From Pigmentiphaga litoralis (GTDB taxonomy: Bacteria; Pseudomonadota; Gammaproteobacteria; Burkholderiales; Burkholderiaceae_B), in the NCBI RefSeq assembly GCF_014651835.1, contig NZ_BMXQ01000002.1, forward strand, positions 806,001 to 870,000: DNA of 64,000 bases, written 5' to 3'. The position numbers and the translations under genes are program-made. Every line of letters begins with the position of its first letter. The first letter of the stretch is position 1. The notes under the pieces are model-generated. The model did no database searches. It was not told where the DNA came from and saw nothing but the letters and a program-made list of their open reading frames with translations. Positions 18,601-26,365 of the stretch are shown here, piece by piece.

Positions 18601-21600
18601 CCTCGATTGGCAAGACTGCCGTACGTCCCAACCGCTGCGCGGGTACAGGATCGTGCGGGGCGCCGCGCTGGCTGGAGCGGTCGCGCTCGGCACCGTGGCG
18701 GCAACGACGTACACCCGCGTCGAAACCGCGGCCGGCCTGCAGCGTTATTGGGTGCTCGCCGAGGACGTTGCCGGCAACCTGAGCGACGCCGGTACCGCGC
18801 AAGTCGAAGTCTTGCCGTCCGCCGAGGGTGTGCTGGCGGGATTGGATCTGGCGACGACCGAGCTGGGCCAGCAATTGCTCGAGGTGATCGGCTCGACCGA
18901 AGGCCTCAACGGTGAATTGGCCGAGCTGGCCGAGCAGGTACTTGCGATCGCCAACGGCGATGCAGCGCTTGCAGCTGAGATCCTGGCCAGCGAGCAACGG
19001 CAGGCGCAGGCGCTTGAGGCGAAGGCCGCGGAACTGCAAGCAGCGACCGCCGCCGTTGCCAACGATCTGCAGGCGCAGGCCGACCAGGTAGCAGCCACGG
19101 CAGCAGGCCTTGCTGGCGAGGCGCAGATCCGCGCGCAAGAGACGGCTGACCAGGCGGCGCTGATCGCGGCAAACGCGGCAGCGATCCAGCAGGAGGCGGC
19201 CACGCTGGCGGCAGCGCTTGACGCCCAGGCCGGCAACATCGCCGCCAATGCGGCAAAAACAGCGCAGGAGATCGTTGATCGGATCGCACAGGGCAATACC
19301 CTCGGCGGGCAGATCTGCAGCGTCAGCAGCGCGGTAGGTACGCAGGCGACCCGCGTAGACGCGCTGGTGTCGCGTGCCGACGGCGTCGACAGCAGCATCG
19401 TCACGCTGCAGCAGACCAATGCGGGCCAGGCGCTGCGAATCGACGCGCTGCAGGTGCGCACCGACACGCTGACGACCCAAGTGACGGAAACCGTCGAAGC
19501 GACAGGAGATCTGGCGCAGAAGGTCGTCGGCCTGGTCGCCACAGCAGCTGATACCGATTCGGCCGTGCACGACCTATCAGAGGCGGGCAAGGGGTATGCG
19601 CGCACGCTGGCATCCTTGCGGGTGAAAACCAGCGAGGCCGAGTCGCTGATCATTGAGACGCGTGAGGTAACGGCGGAGCAGGCAACGCAGCTGCTGCTGA
19701 TCTCGACCCGCGTGGGCGAGAACGAGTCCGGCATCAGCACGCTGAATCAGACGACAGCCACGCTCGCAACCCGCGCGACTGGTCTGGAGACGCGTGCCAG
19801 CAACGCGGAGGGGCGGATCCAGATCGTGGAATCGACCACGGCTGGCCAGGCGTCGCAGCTGACCAGTTTGACTGGGCGCGTGGTCGGTGCCGAGTCGGGT
19901 ATCCAAACGCTGAACATCGCCCAGGCCGCGCAGGCTTCGCAGCTGACCACGTTGCAAAGCCGGGCCGATGGTGTCGACTCCACCGTCACGGTGCTGAGCC
20001 AGACGCAGGCCGGCCAGGCCACGCAGCTGGCGGACATCAGCACGCGGGTGGGCAACGCGGAGGCAAGCGTCTCCTCGCTGTCGCAAACCAGCGCTGGCTA
20101 TGCCACGCGCATCGGCGCCGTTGAGGTCAAGGCAGGTGACGCGCTCACCCGGGTCGGGCTTGTCGAAGAGGCCACGGCGGAGAGCGCCTTCCGCTTGGTC
20201 GACCTGTCCGCCCAGGTCGGCGGCATCGATTCGGCCATCACTGATCTGAGCAGGGCAAGCGAAGGCAGCGCGCAGACGCTGCGCGCCTTGCGGGTAAAAA
20301 GTGGGCAGGCAGAGTCGTCGATTCGTGAGCTGAACACGGTGACGGCCACGCAGGCCACGCGCCAAGTCGAGATGCAGACCCAGCTCGGCACGGCCGTGAC
20401 GAACATCGCGTCGCTCAGCCAGACGACGTCGACACTGGCGACGCAACAGTCGGGATTGACCGCGCGGGTCGACGGCGCCGAGGGCCGCATCTTCAACACC
20501 GAAACGGTGCAGGCGCAGCAGGCCTCGCGGCTCAGCACTGTCGAAGTGCAAAGCGGCTCCAACACTGGCCGGATCCAAGGCCTGGAGACGGTGACCGCGT
20601 CGACGGCCACGCGCACCGATTCGCTCGAGGCACGTGCGACCGGTTTCAACGCGTCCATCGCAGCGCTGGAACAGGTCAGCCCTGAGCTGGCGCTGATGCT
20701 GGTTGAGATGCGCGCGGCTGCCGCCGACCACGACTCGCAGTTTTCCGAACTGCGCAAGGTGTCGGCGGACAGCGTGTCGGCCATGCGTCGCTTGCAGTTC
20801 AAGAGCGGCGCAGCCGAGTCGGCCATCGTGCGCGTTGACCGCGTGGCGGCCGGCCTGGCCACCTCGGTCGAGCAGATCTCCGCCCGCACCTCCGGGGTGG
20901 AGTCCGACCTCAGCGCAGAGTCGATTGCTCGAGCGAACACCGACGGCGCACTGTCGTCTCGCATCGATACCGTGACGGCCACGGCCAACGGCGCTTCCGC
21001 GGCCGTGCAGACGGTGCAGCAGGCCCAGGCTACGACGGACGGAAAGCTGAACGCGATGTACGCGATCAAGGTCGCCGCGACGGCCGATGGCAAGCTGTAC
21101 CAGGCCGGCATCGGGGTGGGCGTCGAAAATGCACCCGGCGGGATGCAGACGCAGGTGTACGCGCTGGCTGACAGGTTTGCAGTTTTGAATCTCGTTAATG
21201 GCGTTGTGGCCACTCCGTTTGTAATCCAGGACGGTCAGGTGGTGATGAACAGCGCCTTGATCGGGAACGCCAGCATTGGGACGCTGCAGCTTGCCGGCGA
21301 GTCAGTCACCGTTCCGCGTTTTGTCGCGTTTACGAATAGCACTTACTGGACGCCATATGAGACGCAGGTATTCAGCTACCAGTTGACTTTGCCAGCGGCC
21401 GCTACGGTGCTGATTTCGTGCAAGGCCTCACCGGCCCTGGCCGTAGATGCCGATTGGCGGGGCTACTACCGGGTCTATGTCAACGGGGTCGAGCGCTTTG
21501 TGCGCAACCACGGATACAAACAGGCCGGCAACTACGCCTTGCCATTTGCCGTGGATCTTCAGTTCTGCATCGCACTGGCGGCCGGGACACACACCATTGC

Positions 21601-21694
21601 CGGCACATGGCAAGTCAATGCGAACCCTGCTGTTGGCTCGCAGGGACTCTCCCTCACCGGAACAGAACTGTTCGTTCTCGGCACGATGAGATGA
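15647..21694 (+). CDS. J-like central tail fibre / host specificity protein with gpI-like N-terminus
   Basis: 2015 residues. The N-terminal 80 residues look like a beta-grasp fold, followed by a Gly/Ala-rich hydrophobic stretch (about 85-145), both reminiscent of lambda gpI, so this may be an I-J fusion. Residues about 150-850 carry the TipJ-type baseplate hub. Residues about 880-1055 look like two fibronectin III-type domains. Residues 1229-1760 are nineteen 28-residue helical repeats. The end has the FAVLNLVNGVVATPFVIQDG block (J C-terminal domain) and a last beta-rich, possibly receptor-contacting, domain. Start could be ATG 15647 or 15659; both lie inside the previous gene. Confidence 0.9.
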   Translation: MVRMEGPTPALNQIALAIAAHPLRPEIEHRVTPAGRSLAETLAAEGVLPGAWAVSVGGVDVPAEYWPRVRVKPGHLIECRAVVRKQVLQIAAIAALSYFTMGMGGFAAGSFMGLSGAAGAIAAGTAFVAGSIVINKLLPPANAKMGGGTAERAVSYGISGGRNTARPYQPLGLMLGECKVVPDLAGQQFTWFEGDDQYLSCLLHAGINCGSVHSLRLGDTLLSDYSDVQVTRVGFPAGNDGQMPSTSVDSVAGGLLDRPDDAEPEWTVRTTSRDTVRIAVDIEASVTSINNSGNWQSASVSFDAEYRPTGGAWVPFLDGRISLTNASGKPVRRTLTIDVPAAQYEVRLRKVDRNATSTQQQNTVTWTALKSYQADTADYAGQARVRVEVKATGQLSGSLDTVNWIGRAAAVPVWTGTEWVEATEPGAAGISNPGAQLLMLMRGIRRPSDGRLIAGLGLPDSKIDIESLKAFMVRCAAKGFRFDDFVQEAMTIEDLLEAIADVGFGRLSRSTGKYGVVWLAEDQPVSGVINMATMKARSFSVDYDLLPTAEEAQYDFYDAQNGYTQQSVRVVSPLAVTTPNRQASVSVRGINFATHAAQRARLMLGQSAYARKSISWEMDLEYMVYSTGALVALSHDLTQWGAGGRVVSFSRNTGNWTIGLDVELPVVDGAVRMMALALPREKTMRVFPVASIAADRRSITVAQAWPADLPAPGEGADVLDTTWLFDIKATPGYRCRVVAVQPNSGMTGARITAVPEAPEMWEYVWNGAWTQPAGDSLLARLPPVAMNAAVSAERVRLGETWRTELTVTFDVAGNYDHAQVWGAVSGGPMELLEANVYGTRASWFADRGQQWTVEVRPFDSLGRMGTVATVAYSVAGDVPAEVADLAVTMTEQGAVAAWTRPDGLQGVDWSLTEIRVGASWLSGSVAFSGRADSFNLGWLAAGTTTVWASHRNTAGDWSEPVTASLAVLAPDEPLVSTGRDQSTIRLDWQDCRTSQPLRGYRIVRGAALAGAVALGTVAATTYTRVETAAGLQRYWVLAEDVAGNLSDAGTAQVEVLPSAEGVLAGLDLATTELGQQLLEVIGSTEGLNGELAELAEQVLAIANGDAALAAEILASEQRQAQALEAKAAELQAATAAVANDLQAQADQVAATAAGLAGEAQIRAQETADQAALIAANAAAIQQEAATLAAALDAQAGNIAANAAKTAQEIVDRIAQGNTLGGQICSVSSAVGTQATRVDALVSRADGVDSSIVTLQQTNAGQALRIDALQVRTDTLTTQVTETVEATGDLAQKVVGLVATAADTDSAVHDLSEAGKGYARTLASLRVKTSEAESLIIETREVTAEQATQLLLISTRVGENESGISTLNQTTATLATRATGLETRASNAEGRIQIVESTTAGQASQLTSLTGRVVGAESGIQTLNIAQAAQASQLTTLQSRADGVDSTVTVLSQTQAGQATQLADISTRVGNAEASVSSLSQTSAGYATRIGAVEVKAGDALTRVGLVEEATAESAFRLVDLSAQVGGIDSAITDLSRASEGSAQTLRALRVKSGQAESSIRELNTVTATQATRQVEMQTQLGTAVTNIASLSQTTSTLATQQSGLTARVDGAEGRIFNTETVQAQQASRLSTVEVQSGSNTGRIQGLETVTASTATRTDSLEARATGFNASIAALEQVSPELALMLVEMRAAAADHDSQFSELRKVSADSVSAMRRLQFKSGAAESAIVRVDRVAAGLATSVEQISARTSGVESDLSAESIARANTDGALSSRIDTVTATANGASAAVQTVQQAQATTDGKLNAMYAIKVAATADGKLYQAGIGVGVENAPGGMQTQVYALADRFAVLNLVNGVVATPFVIQDGQVVMNSALIGNASIGTLQLAGESVTVPRFVAFTNSTYWTPYETQVFSYQLTLPAAATVLISCKASPALAVDADWRGYYRVYVNGVERFVRNHGYKQAGNYALPFAVDLQFCIALAAGTHTIAGTWQVNANPAVGSQGLSLTGTELFVLGTMR
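19331..20926 (+). repeat. Nineteen 84-bp / 28-residue repeats in the tail fibre
   Basis: Reading the protein in blocks of 28 from residue 1229 keeps the same register for 19 blocks without a gap. A typical block is T-x-A-G-Q-A-S-Q-L, then a D/T-x-L-x-x-R segment, then D/E-S-x-I-x-x-L. Twenty-eight residues equal four heptads, so a regular trimeric coiled coil is expected. Blocks 3-4, 11-12 and 17-18 form a variant pair containing L-x-x-L-R-V/F-K-S/T and AES. Confidence 0.88.
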
Positions 21695-21715
21695 GCACGG
21701 TAGCGACATTGCCAG

Positions 21716-21738
21716 CCCGCCTCGCGCGGGTTTTTTTT
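21716..21738 (+). terminator. Terminator after the tail fibre gene
   Basis: CCCGC (21716-21720) and GCGGG (21726-21730) with a 5-nt loop, followed by eight T. Confidence 0.82.
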
Positions 21739-21760
21739 CGCCCATCGATCAAGGAAGCAG

Positions 21761-22384
21761 ATGGCACTCATAGAAAACCTTTCCCGGTTCGGCTACACGG
21801 CCAACACCTGGATCAACCTGAGCGGCGGGGCCGGCAGCGACACGGTGACAAGCCTTTCTGCGACGTCGCGCACCGATGCGCCGCAAGGCATTACCGTTCG
21901 CGTGGTGCTCCCTGACGGTACGTTGGTTCCGGTGATGAATTCTCGTTTGCTCGCCGCCAATCAGAGCGTCCGGATCCGCCTGCCCGGCATGTTCCTCGGC
22001 CCCGGCCAGTACCTGTCGTGCTACAGCTCCGACACAGTCGAGTGGAACATGACGCTTGCACGGGTCAACGGCGGCCGGCCGCGGACGAACCGTATCAACG
22101 CAGCGCCCCCAGTCGGCGCATGGCACGCGATCTCGCCGCCCGGCTATCCGATGGAAATCACCTCAGTGCTTTGCGTGAACAAAACTGAGGCGGAGGCCCG
22201 GGTGGGCCTGCGGTTCCGCAATGACAGCGATGGCGGGTTCGCGTGCCTGTTCCTCGATGAGCGGGTGCCGCCGCGCTCCACCTATCGCGCCTCGATTCCC
22301 AACTACCTCATCCCGGCGACGCAGTGGCTGGACGTCTTTTCGACGGCCGACTGCGCGTGGTTTATCAGTGGAGTGACCGCATGA
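21761..22384 (+). CDS. Phage tail-associated protein, unknown
   Basis: 207 residues from ATG 21761 with AAGGAAG upstream. Mostly short beta-strands; no motif I recognise. Begins a new transcription segment after a strong terminator and overlaps the next gene by ATGA. Location after the J-like fibre suggests a fibre accessory or tail tip component; inference only. Confidence 0.65.
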   Translation: MALIENLSRFGYTANTWINLSGGAGSDTVTSLSATSRTDAPQGITVRVVLPDGTLVPVMNSRLLAANQSVRIRLPGMFLGPGQYLSCYSSDTVEWNMTLARVNGGRPRTNRINAAPPVGAWHAISPPGYPMEITSVLCVNKTEAEARVGLRFRNDSDGGFACLFLDERVPPRSTYRASIPNYLIPATQWLDVFSTADCAWFISGVTA

Positions 22385-23715
22385 GCTACCTCGGACCGAT
22401 CGACAGTCTGCAGCCTTACCCGTGGACATACGAGGTCGACTTCACGGCGCCGGACGCGGCGGAGCAGTACGCACGCGCCGGCTTCCGCTGCCAACGGGGG
22501 ACGGAAACCGAGTACGTCGACTCCAACCTGGTGGTGCGCAAGGCTGCGCCCGGCGTGCCAGTCTTCGAGTACGACCCCGTCACTGGCCGCGCGTTAGGGC
22601 TTCGCTGTGAGCGCGCACACAATAATTACCTGCACAACAGCGAGAACTTGAACGCCTGGGCGAGCTGGTTCGGTGGCCTGCCGGGTTTGGTGAAAGGGGC
22701 CGCCGATCCCGCCGGCGGCAACGAGGCGTGGTCGTTCCGAATTGGCGACCTGCCACAGGGGCCTGGCGCACCTGGCCAACTCTCAGGCGGGATCATCAAT
22801 ACGGGTGTGGTCGTCCCTCCGGAAAACGTCATGCACACCGGCGAGGTCTGGATCCGATGCGACGCTGTGCGTCAGTTCGGCTTTGGCTTCAGCGATGCGG
22901 CCGAAACATACGTGGCGACGCCGCAATGGCAGAAGTTCAAGCACACGAATATCTGGTCGAGCGCCAAGGACGTCGGCCGGCTGTTTCAGCTGACGTTCTT
23001 TTACGACACCCTCAGTGAGTCAGGCACCACCTCGCCCGACATCCGGTTCTATATCTGGCATCCGTGGATGTGGCAGGGCACCGTCGGGATGAGCTACGTG
23101 AAGTCGCTGACGACCGCGCCGTATGCAGCGCCGGATTGGCACGCGTGCGACTTTTACCCGTTCTTCACGGGCTACAACGCCGAGGGCGCGTTCTACATCG
23201 AGTGGCAGCGCAAGGGACAGATAGTGAACGCGGGCGGCTTCAACGGCCTTTTCCAGATATCGACGCCCGGCCCGGCCGGCGTGTACAGCTACCACGCTGA
23301 CGAAGTCCCGACGGATAACCTGATCCATATGATCCAGTACTGGAACGGCAATCGCGCCTCTGTCATTGGCCCCCACCGCAGCACCGGGCAAACCGGGGGG
23401 CACGGCATCCAGCGTATGGGATTCGCCTGGTACAAGAGCGGCGGCAACGCCCCGGGCGCGGCCATCAACGGTCAGCCCTACAAAGAAATGACAGGCCCGG
23501 AGGCCGTGTCGGCCGGTGTCGTCGGCGTCACGCGCCTGATGCTCGGAACTCGCTGGGATGCTGACCCGATGGACGGCTATATCCGCAAGATCCGCTTCCA
23601 CCGCAACTTCAATGCGAACGTGCCCAAGGATGCCTTGCCGGTCACGCCGACGCCGCAGGCGCTGTCGGAACTCACGAACGACCGGTTTTTGTCCACCAGC
23701 GATTTCGTTCCCTGA
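22381..23715 (+). CDS. Putative tail protein with carbohydrate-binding-like region
   Basis: 444 residues from ATG 22381, overlapping the preceding stop. The segment RAHNNYLHNSENLNAWASW resembles a motif found in phage structural proteins in front of beta-sandwich, carbohydrate-binding-like domains. The remainder is aromatic-rich (many Trp/Tyr) and beta-type, as in lectin-like folds, and a terminator follows. It is a good candidate for a side fibre or receptor-binding protein; the family assignment is inference. Confidence 0.6.
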   Translation: MSYLGPIDSLQPYPWTYEVDFTAPDAAEQYARAGFRCQRGTETEYVDSNLVVRKAAPGVPVFEYDPVTGRALGLRCERAHNNYLHNSENLNAWASWFGGLPGLVKGAADPAGGNEAWSFRIGDLPQGPGAPGQLSGGIINTGVVVPPENVMHTGEVWIRCDAVRQFGFGFSDAAETYVATPQWQKFKHTNIWSSAKDVGRLFQLTFFYDTLSESGTTSPDIRFYIWHPWMWQGTVGMSYVKSLTTAPYAAPDWHACDFYPFFTGYNAEGAFYIEWQRKGQIVNAGGFNGLFQISTPGPAGVYSYHADEVPTDNLIHMIQYWNGNRASVIGPHRSTGQTGGHGIQRMGFAWYKSGGNAPGAAINGQPYKEMTGPEAVSAGVVGVTRLMLGTRWDADPMDGYIRKIRFHRNFNANVPKDALPVTPTPQALSELTNDRFLSTSDFVP

Positions 23716-23740
23716 CCTACCCCCTTCCGATTTTCACCTT

Positions 23741-23764
23741 GCCCGCTGCGCGCGGGCTTTTTTT
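23741..23764 (+). terminator. Terminator
   Basis: GCCCGC (23741-23746) pairs with GCGGGC (23752-23757), followed by seven T. Confidence 0.82.
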
Positions 23765-23782
23765 CGTCCCGAGGAAACCACC

Positions 23783-24052
23783 ATGACCATTACCCCAATC
23801 AACAAGACCGTCGCCTGCCGCATGGAAGCCTTGACCGTCAACGCCGACGGCTCACTGCTGGCCCGCTACACCGTTGGCATCGTCGACGACGCTGGTGCGT
23901 ACAAGCCGATTGCCGACAAGAACTACATGCTTTCGGCGGCCGACGCGGCGCCGATCCTGGACAGCAAGACCACGAAAGACGGCAAGGCGTTCGACCAGCT
24001 GTCGGCGGCGCTCGTGACCGCCCTGAGCCAGCGCCCGGACTGGATTGCCTGA
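23783..24052 (+). CDS. Small phage protein, unknown
   Basis: 89 residues from ATG 23783 with GAGGAAA upstream. Begins MTITPINKTVACRMEALTVN, with a beta-like first half and a helical end. Flanked by terminators on both sides. No known motif; small proteins of this type recur between fibre and lysis genes in prophages. Confidence 0.6.
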   Translation: MTITPINKTVACRMEALTVNADGSLLARYTVGIVDDAGAYKPIADKNYMLSAADAAPILDSKTTKDGKAFDQLSAALVTALSQRPDWIA

Positions 24053-24075
24053 CCACTCGCGATCCATTCGATCCC

Positions 24076-24099
24076 AAGCCCGCCGCGCGCGGGCTTTTT
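24076..24099 (+). terminator. Terminator before the lysis genes
   Basis: AAGCCCGC (24076-24083) pairs with GCGGGCTT (24089-24096), loop 5 nt, T-tract after. Confidence 0.8.
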
Positions 24100-24116
24100 C
24101 TTGTCGGCAGGGAGCC

Positions 24117-24431
24117 ATGACGGAATTCAACATCGACGGCCTAGCGGTGAAGCTGGCGGGCGTGGCTGGCGCGCTCGTCAGCATGCGCTATCTCCAGGGC
24201 TCGCCCATGGCCCGCATCAGCATGGCTGCCAGCGGCTCGCTGGTGAGCTATTACGCGGCACCACACGTGGCACATCTGACGGGCATGCCCGAGGGGCTGA
24301 CCGGCTTTCTGCTCGGCGTCTTCGGCATGGCCATTGTGAGCCGCGCGTGGGAGGGCCTGCAGGTCGTTCCCATCGGCGCGCTATGGCAGGCCGTCATCGA
24401 CCGCATTCGCGGCCGTACGGGAGGTGCCTGA
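24117..24431 (+). CDS. Holin-like membrane protein 1
   Basis: 104 residues from ATG 24117 with GGGAG upstream. Three hydrophobic stretches are visible: LAVKLAGVAGALVSM, ISMAASGSLVSYYAAPHVA and GFLLGVFGMAIVS, with a basic C-terminus (DRIRGRTGGA). Size, topology and place directly before a second small membrane protein and an endolysin fit a phage holin. Confidence 0.72.
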   Translation: MTEFNIDGLAVKLAGVAGALVSMRYLQGSPMARISMAASGSLVSYYAAPHVAHLTGMPEGLTGFLLGVFGMAIVSRAWEGLQVVPIGALWQAVIDRIRGRTGGA

Positions 24432-24432
24432 C

Positions 24433-24711
24433 ATGGATGCGACGTTCTACATCACCGGCAAGGCGGTAATCGCCTTCCTCTGCTGGCTCACGGTGGCAGC
24501 CGGAGCGACGCTGGCTGTCTTCGCTCCGACCATCAACGACACGTTGCTCGAGCGGATCGCGCTGAGTGCGATCGCCATCACCGCAGTGGGCACAGCTGTA
24601 CGCGTTCTGGCATCCGGCTGGGTGACCAGCGGCGGCACCGCGTTGGCCGTATCGCTCGCCCTGTATGTGGTCGTGGTCGTCATCAAGCATACCCGGAGGT
24701 ACGAATCATGA
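24433..24711 (+). CDS. Holin-like membrane protein 2
   Basis: 92 residues from ATG 24433, chosen because GGGAGG lies 8 bases upstream. Three hydrophobic segments (AVIAFLCWLTVAAGATLAVFA, IALSAIAITAVGTAVRVL, ALAVSLALYVVVVVI) and a basic tail KHTRRYES. It may be the true holin, or act with the preceding protein as holin and antiholin. Overlaps the endolysin start by ATGA. Confidence 0.72.
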   Translation: MDATFYITGKAVIAFLCWLTVAAGATLAVFAPTINDTLLERIALSAIAITAVGTAVRVLASGWVTSGGTALAVSLALYVVVVVIKHTRRYES

Positions 24712-25280
24712 TCTTGACTACACAGCAGTTGGCGCGCGCCACCGACGCTCCGATCGCCCGCGCGGCACTATGGCTGGGGCATTTGAAGACGGCAATGCAG
24801 GCCTTCCAGATCAACACGCCGCGCCGTGGCGCCGCCTTCTTGGCCCAACTGGCGCACGAATCTGGGAGGCTGGTGTACGTCCGCGAATTGTGGGGTCCGA
24901 CAGTGGCACAGAGCCGCTATGAAGGCCGTGCCGACCTTGGCAACAGCCAGCCAGGTGATGGCAGCCGGTACCGCGGACGTGGCTTGATCCAGACGACGGG
25001 CCGGGCGAATTACGCAGCGACCCGAGACGGTTTGCGAAAGGCAGGCTACGCCGCGCCCGACTTCATCACCGAGCCGGCGCGTCTTGAAGAACGCGAGTGG
25101 GCTGCGATGTCAGCGGCGTGGTTCTGGACCGATCACAAACGCCTCAACGCTCTCGCGGATACCGGCACTGCGGCCGACTTCGTGACCATCACCCGCCGGA
25201 TCAATGGTGGCATCAATGGCCTAGCTGACCGGCAGAACCTTTGGAAGGGCGCGAAGGCTGCGCTGCAGGTGCCGGAATGA
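24708..25280 (+). CDS. Endolysin, glycoside hydrolase family 19-like
   Basis: 190 residues without a signal peptide, so export depends on the holin. AHESGRL carries the catalytic Glu51, and RYRGRGLIQTTGRANY (about 87-102) is the substrate-cleft motif of GH19 phage lysozymes/chitinase-like enzymes. It cuts the glycan strands of peptidoglycan. Followed by overlapping spanin genes. Confidence 0.92.
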   Translation: MILTTQQLARATDAPIARAALWLGHLKTAMQAFQINTPRRGAAFLAQLAHESGRLVYVRELWGPTVAQSRYEGRADLGNSQPGDGSRYRGRGLIQTTGRANYAATRDGLRKAGYAAPDFITEPARLEEREWAAMSAAWFWTDHKRLNALADTGTAADFVTITRRINGGINGLADRQNLWKGAKAALQVPE

Positions 25281-25786
25281 GCCCGCTCAGCACCCTCGGA
25301 ATAGGTGTCACGATCGGTCTGCTGGCCGGTGCAGCAGCGGGATGGACGGCGCAAGGCTGGCGCGGGACCGCGAAGGTACAGACGCAGGTCGCGCTGGTGG
25401 CCACCGACCGCGCCGATGCGGCAACGGCCGCGCGCACTGCCGAGGCAGATCAGCGCCAGATCGAATTCAACCGGATGAAAGCGAATGCACAAGTCACCTA
25501 CAACGACCAAGCCCGCCGCGATGCCAATGCGCAGGCTGCTCGCGATAATGCCGCTGCTCTTGTCGGCCTGCGGAACGCCCTTGCAGCAGCAGAATTCCGC
25601 GCCGCCAGTGGTCAGGCCGGCGGCTATCCCGGCGCCCGCACCGGTGCTGATGACCCCAGCACCCTACGAACTGTGGCGGACGAGTGCACAACAGCGTTTG
25701 AAGAGATGGCAGGAAATGCTATCGGGATCGGCGTCACACTGACCGGACTGCAAGACCACGTCAACGCGCTCCACATGGTGCCATGA
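25277..25786 (+). CDS. Inner-membrane spanin (Rz-like)
   Basis: 169 residues from ATG 25277, overlapping the endolysin stop. One N-terminal transmembrane helix (LGIGVTIGLLAGAAAGWTA), then a long Ala/Gln/Glu-rich coiled-coil region reaching into the periplasm: the topology of Rz and DUF2514-type spanins. It should join the nested outer-membrane lipoprotein to fuse the membranes at lysis. Confidence 0.82.
   Translation: MSPLSTLGIGVTIGLLAGAAAGWTAQGWRGTAKVQTQVALVATDRADAATAARTAEADQRQIEFNRMKANAQVTYNDQARRDANAQAARDNAAALVGLRNALAAAEFRAASGQAGGYPGARTGADDPSTLRTVADECTTAFEEMAGNAIGIGVTLTGLQDHVNALHMVP
25521..25742 (+). CDS. Outer-membrane spanin lipoprotein nested in Rz (Rz1-like)
   Basis: 73 residues in the +1 frame wholly inside the Rz gene, from ATG 25521 (MPMRRLLAIMPLLLSAC). 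It has a signal peptide with lipobox LLSAC, a proline-rich middle (APPVVRPAAIPAPAPV) and a short helical end. This is the standard embedded Rz/Rz1 layout. ATG 25485 is an alternative upstream start. Confidence 0.85.
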   Translation: MPMRRLLAIMPLLLSACGTPLQQQNSAPPVVRPAAIPAPAPVLMTPAPYELWRTSAQQRLKRWQEMLSGSASH

Positions 25787-25797
25787 TTAAAAAGGAC

Positions 25798-26064
25798 CTA
25801 AGCAGTAGGCTCAGATGCATCTGTGAGCTTGCGTGAGGCCGCCAGAAGAGCATCGATACGTTGCAGAAAAAAGGTCATGTCGCGAGCACCATTTCGCGCC
25901 AACGCCCGCGGTGGGTACGGCGTAATCGGCCCGGTGGCGCTGCACACTGACACGGCAGGATTATCGGGATCGATAAGTCTTCTCCCCCCAACTGTGTCGA
26001 TTGCCCAAGGCATCTCATCCGGCCGTGCTGGCTTTGACTTGGCCACTTCAAGGCCAAGCAGCAC
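25798..26064 (-). CDS. Small phage protein on the opposite strand, unknown
   Basis: 88 residues from GTG at 26062-26064; a start at the internal ATG (MPWAIDTVGG) is also possible. Convergent with the spanin gene, 11 bases apart. No motif known. Kept because it covers the only frame in this gap with protein-like composition and because such end-of-lysis reverse genes occur in related prophages, but it may be spurious. Confidence 0.4.
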   Translation of the reverse strand: MLLGLEVAKSKPARPDEMPWAIDTVGGRRLIDPDNPAVSVCSATGPITPYPPRALARNGARDMTFFLQRIDALLAASRKLTDASEPTA

Positions 26065-26159
26065 ACCTTCGAATCTTCATGTGATCCACACGCTATCGCA
26101 TATCACGTCGGCTTGCCGAGCTCCGCTGCACGCATGAACTCGCGCGACCCCTTCAAACG

Positions 26160-26223
26160 CTTGGTCATGACCAAGAAATTGGAGGGGGGGGTCTATTGCA
26201 GGATAGGCAGTTGCCGGCAACTG
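26160..26223. promoter_or_regulatory. Two perfect 16-bp palindromes flanking a G8 tract
   Basis: CTTGGTCATGACCAAG (26160-26175) and CAGTTGCCGGCAACTG (26208-26223) are both perfect, with GGAGGGGGGGGTC (26181-26193) between them. They lie 143-206 bases before the restriction-modification gene. They may be operators for that gene or phage-end structures. Confidence 0.5.
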
Positions 26224-26365
26224 TCGCACTGAACTCACCATTCGCCCGCCAAAAACGACGGCTAGCGCGAACCCAGCGGGATGCGAAGTAAAGGGCGTTG
26301 ATTCACGGTAACACGTCGTGAGTCTGGTAAAACGACGAAACACCGCAGAGAGAGAACCCAGAAAC

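Noticed and set aside
19331-20926. Repeat array considered as CRISPR or DNA-level satellite
   Set aside because: Units are coding, diverged at DNA level and in one reading frame; no spacer-repeat alternation.
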